From NCBI GenBank assembly GCA_023150055.1, contig JAKLLP010000017.1:1-5537 (forward strand): a DNA stretch of 5,537 nt. Direction: 5' to 3'. Both the position numbers and the translations under genes were made by a program. This document shows positions 1 through 5,203 of the stretch, piece after piece. Numbering within the stretch: position 1 is the stretch's first letter; every line of letters starts with the position of its first letter. Below the pieces are notes generated by a model that did no database searches, was not told the origin of the DNA, and worked only from the letters and a program-made list of their open reading frames with translations. Source of the stretch: Gammaproteobacteria bacterium (GTDB lineage Bacteria > Pseudomonadota > Gammaproteobacteria > Steroidobacterales > GCA-2729495).

Positions 1-1
1 A

Positions 2-862
2 CGGCCAGGTGCTTCGATTGATCGCCCTTACCCAGCCGGCGCGGACAGGCGCGGCTTCATTCTCGGCGCCGCGGGCGCCCTGCTGGCGGGCCCGCTCACG
101 ACGCGCGCGGCAGCCGGCGCAGGACTCGCTCTCGAAAGCCCGGCAGACCGGCTCACGGCGATGCTGCGCATGCAGGGCCGGCTCGACGGCCGTGACACCC
201 CCTGGTGGTACTTCGGCAGGATCTACGGCGTGGTGGGCGAGAGCGCACCGCGCCTGCTGGTGCGTTTCGAGGGGCTGGAGATCATGCGATTGACACCGGC
301 CGGGGACGGCGCGTACGCCGCAACGGGCGTGACCACCTCGTTTTTCCAGGACCCGCACAGCAAGGCAGTCCTCCAGACCTTCGCCAATCCCTACACGGGC
401 AGGACCGATGCAGTTACCCCGAACCTGATTGGGGGCACCGCCCGTCCCGTAGCGTACTACTCCGCGCGAGGTGTGCGTCCCGCGAGCGTCGCGCCAGAGA
501 ACTGGAGTTACGACGGCCTGCACCTGACGCTCGACTACCATGCCGATACCGTCTGGCTGTCGCATGATCGCGTCTACCCGCCTGGGCTGCCGCAGCCGAT
601 GGCCGAGTCCAGCGTGGCGCGGGCGAAGATCGCCGATCTCCAGGACCACGAGCGCGGCTTCGTGCCCGCCGGCTTTTCCTCGACCTATTTCGCGCCGTGG
701 CCGAAGTGGATGCAGATGGAGGATCGGCCCGGGCACGTCATCTGGCATGCCGACGGGGTCAAGCTCGACTCGGTCGCGGAGCTTCCGGAGTCTTTCGGCA
801 AACGCATGCAGGCGCAATATCCCGACAGGTTGCGCGCGCTGGCGCCTGAGGATGCCACATGA
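2..862 (+). CDS. Tat-exported DUF1838 family protein (5' end missing)
   Basis: The frame is open from the window edge to a TGA at 860-862, giving 286 visible residues. No ATG, GTG or TTG lies in frame before 161, so the true start is upstream. The visible N-terminus holds a twin-arginine signal: ADRRGFILGAAG, with the RR at nt 47-52, then a short hydrophobic Ala/Gly/Leu stretch and an Ala-rich end (TTRAAAGA). It is therefore likely exported folded to the periplasm. The mature part matches my memory of DUF1838: the WWYFGR block at visible residues 68-73, NPYTG at 129-133, and the aromatic TYFAPWPKWMQM block at 228-239. No biochemical function is established for this family that I know of. I see no cofactor-binding motif. 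The gene overlaps the following SDR by 4 nt, which argues for shared expression and perhaps a shared pathway. The family call rests on motif recall, not a search; the Tat signal is directly visible. Confidence 0.8.
   Translation, partial: RPGASIDRPYPAGADRRGFILGAAGALLAGPLTTRAAAGAGLALESPADRLTAMLRMQGRLDGRDTPWWYFGRIYGVVGESAPRLLVRFEGLEIMRLTPAGDGAYAATGVTTSFFQDPHSKAVLQTFANPYTGRTDAVTPNLIGGTARPVAYYSARGVRPASVAPENWSYDGLHLTLDYHADTVWLSHDRVYPPGLPQPMAESSVARAKIADLQDHERGFVPAGFSSTYFAPWPKWMQMEDRPGHVIWHADGVKLDSVAELPESFGKRMQAQYPDRLRALAPEDAT
47..121 (+). other. Twin-arginine (Tat) signal peptide region
   Basis: The codons give RRGFILG followed by a hydrophobic run (AAGALLAGPL) and a small-residue region (AAAGA) suitable for signal peptidase I. 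This fits the (S/T)RRxFLK-type pattern, with D in place of S before the RR. The part upstream of the RR is cut or atypical, so the full n-region cannot be judged. Confidence 0.7.
848..852 (+). promoter_or_regulatory. Shine-Dalgarno site for the SDR gene
   Basis: GAGGA lies 6 nt before the ATG at 859, inside the last codons of the DUF1838 gene. Together with the ATGA stop/start overlap it fixes the SDR start and points to translational coupling. Confidence 0.75.
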
Positions 863-1656
863 ACGTGGTCATCACGGGCAGCACGAAAGGCATCGGCCTC
901 GGGCTGGCGCGGGAGTTCCTGCGGCGCGGTCACGCCGTCATGGTGTCGAGCCGCCGGAGCGATGCGGTCGAGCAGGTCGTTGCCGACCTGCGCCGGGAGT
1001 ATCCGCGGGAACGCGTCGCCGGCCAGCCCTGTGACGTCGGCGATTTCGAACAGGTGCAGAAACTCTGGGACGCGGCGGTTGCCGCTCTGGGTCGTGTCGA
1101 TATCTGGATCAACAACGCCGGGCGCGACGGCATGAAGGTGCCTTTTTTCATGCTGCCCCCCGAGGACATGAAACAGACCATCACCACCAACCTCATCGGC
1201 CTGATGAACTGTAACCGGGTGTGCATCACCGGCATGTACCGGCAGAAGGGGGGCTGGATCTGGAACATGGAGGGTTTCGGCAGCAACGGAGCGGTCCGCC
1301 CTACCGTCGGCGTCTACGGCGCCAGCAAGTACGCGGTGCGTTACTTCACCAAAGCCATGGCGAAGGAACTGGAGAAGACCCCCGTCAGGATGGGTTATCT
1401 CAGCCCCGGCATCGTCGCCACCGACCTGCTCGTGCCGCCGCCCGATCGACGCGGTGAACGCTGGGAACAGAACAAGAAGATCCTCAACATACTCGCCGAC
1501 ACGGTGGAGACGGTAACCCCGTTTCTCGTCGAGGGTATGCTGGCCGCGGAGAAAAACGGCACCGCGGTGCGCTGGCTCACCAACGGCAAGGTGCGCTGGC
1601 GCTTTTTCAAGGCGCTGTTCGTGAAGCGCGATGTCTTCGGGCCGCTCGGGGCCTAG
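859..1656 (+). CDS. Short-chain dehydrogenase/reductase (SDR), NYC1/NOL-like
   Basis: This is a complete 265-residue classical SDR, expected to be a cytoplasmic NAD(P)-dependent oxidoreductase. The dinucleotide-binding motif TGSTKGIG is at residues 6-13, a D at 59 sits at the adenine-binding position, NNAG is at 85-88, the structural Asn is N111, and the catalytic YxxxK is Y153 and K157 (YGASK). S30-S31-R32-R33 after the second strand suggests an NADP(H) preference, which is inference. The usual Ser about 13 residues before the Tyr is absent. Instead there is NMEGFGSNG (136-144), leaving S142, 11 residues before Y153. This NxxGxGSxG arrangement and the C-terminal VRWLTNGKVRWRFF (238-251) resemble, from memory, the chlorophyll b reductase (NYC1/NOL)-like branch of SDRs, which has many bacterial members of unknown substrate. 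The gene starts 4 nt inside the DUF1838 gene. Its stop codon TAG is part of a CTAG at the edge of an inverted-repeat element. SDR membership is certain; the subfamily is tentative and the substrate unknown. Confidence 0.92.
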   Translation: MNVVITGSTKGIGLGLAREFLRRGHAVMVSSRRSDAVEQVVADLRREYPRERVAGQPCDVGDFEQVQKLWDAAVAALGRVDIWINNAGRDGMKVPFFMLPPEDMKQTITTNLIGLMNCNRVCITGMYRQKGGWIWNMEGFGSNGAVRPTVGVYGASKYAVRYFTKAMAKELEKTPVRMGYLSPGIVATDLLVPPPDRRGERWEQNKKILNILADTVETVTPFLVEGMLAAEKNGTAVRWLTNGKVRWRFFKALFVKRDVFGPLGA

Positions 1657-1675
1657 CCCGCACGATTCATGAAGG
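1653..1675 (+). repeat. Left arm of 23-bp inverted repeat (includes SDR stop)
   Basis: This arm starts with CTAG, whose TAG is the SDR stop codon, and continues CCCGCACGATTCATGAAGG. It pairs with 1822-1844 at 22 of 23 positions. It contains the 8-bp self-palindrome TTCATGAA at 1666-1673. Confidence 0.85.
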
Positions 1676-1736
1676 ATCGCGGATGATGCCGGTTTGTGGC
1701 GAGCGATGCGCCGGCACGGGCCGGCAGGGCCGCGAT
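1676..1736. repeat. Nested imperfect stem inside the element
   Basis: ATCGCGG at 1676-1682 is complementary to CCGCGAT at 1730-1736. Inside it, TGCCGG at 1687-1692 is complementary to CCGGCA at 1721-1726, with a second CCGGCA at 1711-1716 as an alternative partner. Either strand could fold here if transcribed. Confidence 0.5.
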
Positions 1737-1737
1737 A

Positions 1738-1763
1738 GGCAGCGAGTGCGGTGACCCGCTGCC
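1738..1763. repeat. 7-bp stem-loop inside the element
   Basis: GGCAGCG at 1738-1744 pairs with CGCTGCC at 1757-1763 around a 12-nt loop. No T-run follows on either strand, so it is not a convincing intrinsic terminator alone. It could still help to end transcription of the two convergent operons. Confidence 0.4.
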
Positions 1764-1821
1764 GATACCCGCGTTGTCAATTTCGTGCGATTACTCATTG
1801 GTCTGGCTGCGCTCGATGCCG

Positions 1822-1844
1822 CCTTCATGAATGGTGCGGGCTAG
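1822..1844 (-). repeat. Right arm of 23-bp inverted repeat
   Basis: This is the reverse complement of 1653-1675 with one mismatch, and it ends in CTAG. TTCATGAA recurs at 1824-1831. The arm lies 7 bp from the stop codon of the minus-strand oxidoreductase gene. Confidence 0.85.
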
Positions 1845-1854
1845 TGCGGGTTAG
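1835..1854 (+). repeat. Tandem 10-bp direct repeat at element edge
   Basis: TGCGGGCTAG (1835-1844) is followed directly by TGCGGGTTAG (1845-1854), with one difference. The first copy spans the right terminal repeat and CTAG; the second runs into the stop codon (TTA on plus) of the minus-strand gene. The likeness may be chance, or it may reflect the choice of insertion site. Confidence 0.5.
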
Positions 1855-3143
1855 CCTGTCCGGCGAGCGAAGTGGGCGGTCTGCTCGGCGCGCAACCGGT
1901 CGCAGGTCCGCCCTGCCGGGAACTCGACGTCCTGGTTGCGGATCGGCTGGTCCTTCGGGATGTCGCGCTTGAGCGTGCAGTCCACCGAGAGCGCCATCGG
2001 TAAGGCATCCTCGGCGCGCAGCGTCACGTAGCTGTCGACCAGCCCGTAGCAGGTGAACCCGCCCATGCCGTCGAGCCGCTCGCCGGCCTGCAGATCGCGC
2101 TTGGCAACCGCCACCGTGTCGCAGACCGGCGCCCCGCGTGGCGTCAGGGTCGGATCGGCGAACAATACCGCCCGGGCGATCGAGTGCGGCAGCTGCATGT
2201 GCGGCAGGTGGTAGGGCGTGTAGAACATGTACAGCGGCCCCTCGCCGAACTTGAAATAGGCCATGTACTGCCTCTTGATCGGATGATCGTTGTGCGCCAT
2301 CACGAAGGCGCCGGTATGCGGCTCGGCGCCGAGCACGAAATCGACCTTGCCGCCGTCGGCGAAGTCCTCGACGCTGAATTTCTGCAGCAGGTCCTTCACG
2401 TGGGCACAGGCATGGCCGTGCATGCCACGTATCGCAGGCACGAAGCCGGTCGCATTGCCGATGATGGCCGACTCGAGCGCGAGCTTGGAGCCGTCGGCAA
2501 AGGACGCCACCATCGCCGCCTTCTGCTGGTGCTTTTCGGCGAATTCGCGCTGTGTTTCCGGGTTGCGGTAGCGGTTTAGAAAGCCCTTGATCTGGCCCGT
2601 GAGCACCGGTCGGTAGCCCATGCTGTCGACGAAGCGCAGCAGGTCCATGGCGACACCCGGCTCGTCACCATCGGTGTAGGTGTAGACGACGCCGGCGCAG
2701 TCCGCGTACACCTTGAGAATCGGGCCGACGGAGGCATCGACCTCGGCGTTCATCAGGACCAGGTGCTTGCCGTTCGTCAGCGCCTCGAGCGCGACCTGCG
2801 AACCGAACTCGACCTCGCCGGTCGTCTCGACGATGGCCTCGATCTGCCCGGAACGACAGAGCAGCATGGGGTCGTCCGTCACCACGTAACGCCCCCTGCG
2901 AATCGCTTCTTCGAGTTCTGCGCCCGATGAAACGGCTCCGGAGACTTCCGCACCGGCGTCCGCGTAGGCACGCTCGGCCTGCGCCAGGGAGCGGTTGGCG
3001 ATCGCCACCAGCCGGATGCCCGGCATGGCCGTGAGGATCTGCAGCGCGATGCCGCGGGCCATGTAGCCGGCGCCCACCATGCCCACGCGGATCGGGTTGC
3101 CCTCTGCCGCCCGCTTCGCGAGCGCCGTGTCGATGATGATCAT
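1851..3143 (-). CDS. Homoserine dehydrogenase-like oxidoreductase with SAF domain
   Basis: This 430-residue protein begins MIIIDTAL. I chose the ATG at 3143 because it has AAGGA 6 nt upstream, it follows the epimerase stop by 10 nt, and a longer in-frame start at 3305 would run far into the epimerase gene. A Rossmann NAD(P)-binding fold begins with GMVGAGYMARG (residues 21-31). A central domain carries VETTGEVEFG (105-114) and YTDGDEPGVAMDL (156-168). A C-terminal SAF-type domain lies at about 342-410, with the AKRDLQAGE and LKRDIPKDQPI blocks. This order matches the predicted homoserine dehydrogenase/SAF family (COG4091-like). Such proteins are probably not true homoserine dehydrogenases, and several sit in nucleotide-sugar or polyol gene sets. 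The coupled RmlC-like gene makes a sugar or sugar-derivative substrate more likely here. The domain calls are fairly secure; the substrate is unknown. Confidence 0.85.
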   Translation of the reverse strand: MIIIDTALAKRAAEGNPIRVGMVGAGYMARGIALQILTAMPGIRLVAIANRSLAQAERAYADAGAEVSGAVSSGAELEEAIRRGRYVVTDDPMLLCRSGQIEAIVETTGEVEFGSQVALEALTNGKHLVLMNAEVDASVGPILKVYADCAGVVYTYTDGDEPGVAMDLLRFVDSMGYRPVLTGQIKGFLNRYRNPETQREFAEKHQQKAAMVASFADGSKLALESAIIGNATGFVPAIRGMHGHACAHVKDLLQKFSVEDFADGGKVDFVLGAEPHTGAFVMAHNDHPIKRQYMAYFKFGEGPLYMFYTPYHLPHMQLPHSIARAVLFADPTLTPRGAPVCDTVAVAKRDLQAGERLDGMGGFTCYGLVDSYVTLRAEDALPMALSVDCTLKRDIPKDQPIRNQDVEFPAGRTCDRLRAEQTAHFARRTG

Positions 3144-3149
3144 GTGCAA

Positions 3150-3154
3150 TCCTT
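3150..3154 (-). promoter_or_regulatory. Shine-Dalgarno site deciding the oxidoreductase start
   Basis: AAGGA on the minus strand lies 6 nt before the ATG at 3143. It begins at the last base of the upstream epimerase TGA (3156-3154). This supports the short start and coupled translation of the two genes. Confidence 0.75.
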
Positions 3155-3684
3155 CAAGCTGGAAAGAGCGGCCAGTTCCGGTCGGCCTGTGAAATGACGA
3201 CCGCCTCACGCGGCCAGGAGATACCGAATGCCGGGTCATCGTAGCGCACCCCGCGCGCAGCTTCCGGCGCGTAGGGTCGTGAGGTGAGATAAACGAGTTC
3301 GACATCGTCGGTCAGGGTCAGGTAGCCGTGCGCGCACCCCTCTGGCACGTAGAGCAGCCGGCCGTTGCCCGCCGTCAGTTCCACGCCCATCCAGCGCCGG
3401 AAGGTGGGCGAGCCCGGGCGCAGGTCCACCGCCACGTCGAAGACCGCACCCCGAAAGCAACGCGCGATCTTGACCTCCGCGTGCGGGGCGAGCTGGTAGT
3501 GCAGGCCGCGCAGCGTGCCGCACCGCGGGCTCACGCCGGTGTTGATCTGCGCGATCGTGCCGTTCAACCCGTGCGCGGCGAGTTCCTGCGAGCACCACAG
3601 CCGCGCGAAATGGCCGCGGTCATCGACGCGCCGGTCCGGCTCGATGAGGTATGCGCCTTCGATTTCTCCTGCCGTGAACTTCAA
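3154..3684 (-). CDS. dTDP-4-dehydrorhamnose 3,5-epimerase family protein
   Basis: This 176-residue cupin is full length for the RmlC family, which epimerises C3 and/or C5 of nucleotide-linked 4-keto-6-deoxyhexoses in the cytoplasm. Visible family blocks in order are DDRGHFARLW (21-30), GTLRGLHYQ (56-64) with catalytic His62, EVKIARCFRG (70-79) with Lys72, FDVAVDLRPGSPTF (82-95), VPEGCAHGY (113-121) with His119, the Tyr132 region (LVYLTSRPY), GVRYDDPAFGISWP (145-158), and Asp168 near the end. All expected active-site positions appear present. The start is TTG at 3684: it gives the family-like N-terminus MKFT, it has GGGGAG 7 nt upstream, and no ATG or GTG lies in frame before the upstream stop. 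It is the first gene of an operon with the SAF oxidoreductase, 10 nt apart. Without a neighbouring rmlA, B or D, it need not make dTDP-rhamnose and could be a 3- or 5-specific epimerase on another sugar, so I give no gene symbol. Confidence 0.92.
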   Translation of the reverse strand: MKFTAGEIEGAYLIEPDRRVDDRGHFARLWCSQELAAHGLNGTIAQINTGVSPRCGTLRGLHYQLAPHAEVKIARCFRGAVFDVAVDLRPGSPTFRRWMGVELTAGNGRLLYVPEGCAHGYLTLTDDVELVYLTSRPYAPEAARGVRYDDPAFGISWPREAVVISQADRNWPLFPA

Positions 3685-3691
3685 GCGTTCG

Positions 3692-3697
3692 CTCCCC
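3692..3697 (-). promoter_or_regulatory. Shine-Dalgarno site supporting a TTG start
   Basis: GGGGAG on the minus strand lies 7 nt before the TTG at 3684. It is the main sequence evidence, besides the conserved N-terminal residues, that the epimerase starts at this rare codon. Confidence 0.6.
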
Positions 3698-3763
3698 GCC
3701 GCCGATGACGTATTACAGCAGCCTGCCCGTCAACCGTCACGGAACGGATGCTCACTGCGACGC

Positions 3764-3792
3764 TCGACAGGTCCAAGCCGGACGAGTATACG
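3764..3792 (+). promoter_or_regulatory. Candidate sigma-70 promoter for the chromate transporter
   Basis: TCGACA (3764-3769, 5 of 6 to TTGACA) is separated by exactly 17 bp from TATACG (3787-3792, 4 of 6 to TATAAT). Transcription would begin near 3798-3800, which coincides with the preferred ATG at 3800. That would make the mRNA leaderless or nearly so. The call is from consensus matching only. Confidence 0.45.
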
Positions 3793-3799
3793 GGCTTGG

Positions 3800-5149
3800 A
3801 TGCAGACTCCGAATCCGGCCGCTCCGCCGACCGTGCCTTTCATGCAGGCGGTCTGGTTCTGGCTGAAGCTCGGGTTCATCAGTTTCGGCGGGCCGGCCGG
3901 CCAGATCGCGATCATGCACCAGGAGCTGGTGGAACGCCGGCGCTGGATCTCCAACCAGCGCTTTCTGCATGCGCTGAACTTCTGCATGGTCCTGCCCGGC
4001 CCGGAGGCACAGCAGCTCGCCACCTATATCGGCTGGCTGCTGCACCGGGCGGCCGGCGGACTCGTTGCCGGCGGGCTGTTTGTGCTGCCTTCACTGCTGA
4101 TCCTCATCGGCCTCTCCTGGGTGTACGTCGCCTTCGGCGATGTGCCGGCCGTGGCTGCGGTTCTCTACGGCATCAAGCCGGCAGTCACCGCCATCGTGCT
4201 CGCCGCGGCGTGGCGTATCGGCCGGCGCGCACTGCACAACCGGCCGCTGCAGGCCCTGGCCATCGCGGCACTGATTGCGATCGCGGTGCTGGGCGCACCC
4301 TTCCCGATGATCATCGCGGGTGCTGCGGCCATCGGCTGGCTCGGCGGACGCTACCGGCCGGACTGGTTCACGGGCGCCGCCGCTCACGGCACCACCGCCA
4401 CGACCCATCAGCCGGCCATCATCGACGACGACACCCCGACGCCGGACCACGCACGCCTGCGCTGGCCGCGGCTCGCTCGCGTGGCTGCGGCTGGCGTCCT
4501 GATCTGGGCCGCTGCAATCGCGCTGCTCGCCGCAGCCGGTGGCTGGCAAGGCACACTCGCGCAGATGGCGTGGTTTTTCACCAAGGCGGCGCTGCTCACC
4601 TTCGGCGGCGCCTATGCGGTACTGCCCTACGTATTCCAGGGCGCGGTCGAACACTACGGCTGGCTCAGCGCACCGCAGATGATCGACGGACTCGCGCTCG
4701 GCGAGACCACGCCCGGCCCGCTCATCATGGTGGTGGCGTTCGTCGGCTTCGTGGGCGGCTGGGGTGCGGAGATTTTCGGGCCGGAGAAATTGTTCCTGGC
4801 GGGTGCAGCGGCAGCCACGGTGGTGACTTTCTTCACCTTCCTGCCGTCCTTCATCTTCATCCTCTTCGGCGGGCCCATCGTCGAGACCACGCATCGCCAG
4901 CCCCACATCACCGCACCACTGACGGCCATCACCGCCGCCGTGGTCGGCGTCATCGTCAACCTGGCGTTGTTCTTCGCCTGGCACGTGCTCTGGCCGGAGG
5001 GGCTGGCCGGGCGCTTCGAGTGGCCGGCGCTCATGATCGGGTTTGCCGCCGGCATCGCATTGTTCCGCTTCAATACCGGCGTCATCCCGCTCATTCTCGG
5101 CTGCGCTGCCGCGGGGCTTCTCCTGCACCTCGCCGGCTCGATCGGGTGA
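3800..5149 (+). CDS. chrA: Chromate transporter, CHR family, long (two-domain) form
   Basis: This is a 449-residue inner-membrane protein with two homologous chromate-transport halves (PF02417-type), the usual form and length of bidomain ChrA, which exports chromate from the cytoplasm. Half one carries FGGPAGQIAIMH (29-40) and LPGPEAQQLATYIG (65-78). Half two carries FGGAYAVLPYV (268-278) and GETTPGPLIMVVAFVG (301-316). Hydrophobic segments fill both halves, including about 89-110, 155-183, 229-247, 334-357 and 377-396. A polar linker at about 186-225 joins the halves and is rich in His, Asp, Thr and Pro. I prefer ATG 3800: a longer frame back to 3515 would overlap the epimerase gene on the opposite strand and add an unconserved N-terminus. 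ATG 3842 (M15) is possible but lies close to the first conserved block. Neither start has a clear Shine-Dalgarno site. No chrB-like regulator is visible. Some CHR proteins may carry other oxyanions, so the substrate is inferred. Confidence 0.92.
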   Translation: MQTPNPAAPPTVPFMQAVWFWLKLGFISFGGPAGQIAIMHQELVERRRWISNQRFLHALNFCMVLPGPEAQQLATYIGWLLHRAAGGLVAGGLFVLPSLLILIGLSWVYVAFGDVPAVAAVLYGIKPAVTAIVLAAAWRIGRRALHNRPLQALAIAALIAIAVLGAPFPMIIAGAAAIGWLGGRYRPDWFTGAAAHGTTATTHQPAIIDDDTPTPDHARLRWPRLARVAAAGVLIWAAAIALLAAAGGWQGTLAQMAWFFTKAALLTFGGAYAVLPYVFQGAVEHYGWLSAPQMIDGLALGETTPGPLIMVVAFVGFVGGWGAEIFGPEKLFLAGAAAATVVTFFTFLPSFIFILFGGPIVETTHRQPHITAPLTAITAAVVGVIVNLALFFAWHVLWPEGLAGRFEWPALMIGFAAGIALFRFNTGVIPLILGCAAAGLLLHLAGSIG

Positions 5150-5174
5150 CCCTGCCGGGTCGTTTCGCTAGACT
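5146..5174 (+). promoter_or_regulatory. Candidate promoter for the DUF2860-like gene
   Basis: GTGACC (5146-5151, 4 of 6 to TTGACA) and TAGACT (5169-5174, 4 of 6 to TATAAT) are 17 bp apart. A start near 5181 would leave a leader of about 23 nt containing the AGGA ribosome site. The -35 element overlaps the chrA stop codon. A small hairpin, GACCC-TGCC-GGGTC at 5148-5161 followed by GTTTC, lies inside it and could be a weak chrA terminator instead. Confidence 0.35.
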
Positions 5175-5190
5175 GGGCGCCGGGTAATCG

Positions 5191-5196
5191 AGGAAG
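5191..5196 (+). promoter_or_regulatory. Shine-Dalgarno site for the DUF2860-like gene
   Basis: AGGAAG lies 7 nt before the ATG at 5204. It marks that ATG as the start, just ahead of a signal peptide. Confidence 0.7.
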
Positions 5197-5203
5197 AGAC
5201 AAC

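Larger units (their letters stand above)
1657..1840. mobile_element. MITE-like non-autonomous element between convergent genes
   Basis: This is a 184-bp stretch with no plausible gene, ending in 19-bp terminal inverted repeats (1657-1675 and 1822-1840) that differ at one base (G1664 against G1833). It is flanked on both sides by CTAG (1653-1656 and 1841-1844), consistent with a 4-bp target duplication. The interior is rich in nested inverted repeats (1676-1736 and 1738-1763). Size, terminal repeats, target duplication and lack of coding capacity are what a MITE would show. CTAG-like targets are known for some IS families (IS5- and IS1380-type come to mind), but I cannot assign the parent. The alternative is a long palindromic bidirectional terminator or a REP-like structured repeat. 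I see no U-rich tail of a classical intrinsic terminator on either strand. Confidence 0.55.

Noticed and set aside
1751..1972. A 73-residue open frame crossing the spacer and the oxidoreductase 3' end
   Set aside because: It is Arg/Cys/Ser-rich, has no ribosome site, and overlaps the conserved C-terminus of the minus-strand gene. I see no real gene in the spacer.
3144..3305. A 54-residue N-terminal extension of the SAF oxidoreductase, from an ATG at 3305
   Set aside because: It would overlap the epimerase gene by about 150 bp in another frame, its residues look like a frame-shifted shadow, and the internal ATG at 3143 has a proper ribosome site and leads straight into the Rossmann fold.
3709..3737. 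A minus-strand promoter for the epimerase (TTGACG with TAATAC)
   Set aside because: The two boxes are only 12 bp apart, too close for a sigma-70 promoter, and at normal spacing no good -35 partner for TAATAC is present. The real promoter must lie in 3685-3799 but I cannot place it.
3515..3799. A longer chromate transporter beginning at 3515
   Set aside because: It runs antisense through the start of the epimerase gene, adds Arg/Ser-rich unconserved sequence, and passes through the divergent promoter region.
4091..5128. A 345-residue open frame antisense to chrA
   Set aside because: It is an Arg/Gly/Glu-rich, low-hydrophobicity translation typical of the complement of a high-GC membrane gene. 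No domain is recognisable and it lies fully under a strongly supported CDS.
3748..5187. A 479-residue plus-strand frame overlapping chrA
   Set aside because: It is a +1 shadow of chrA, extremely rich in Arg, His and Gly. The conserved motifs belong to the other frame.
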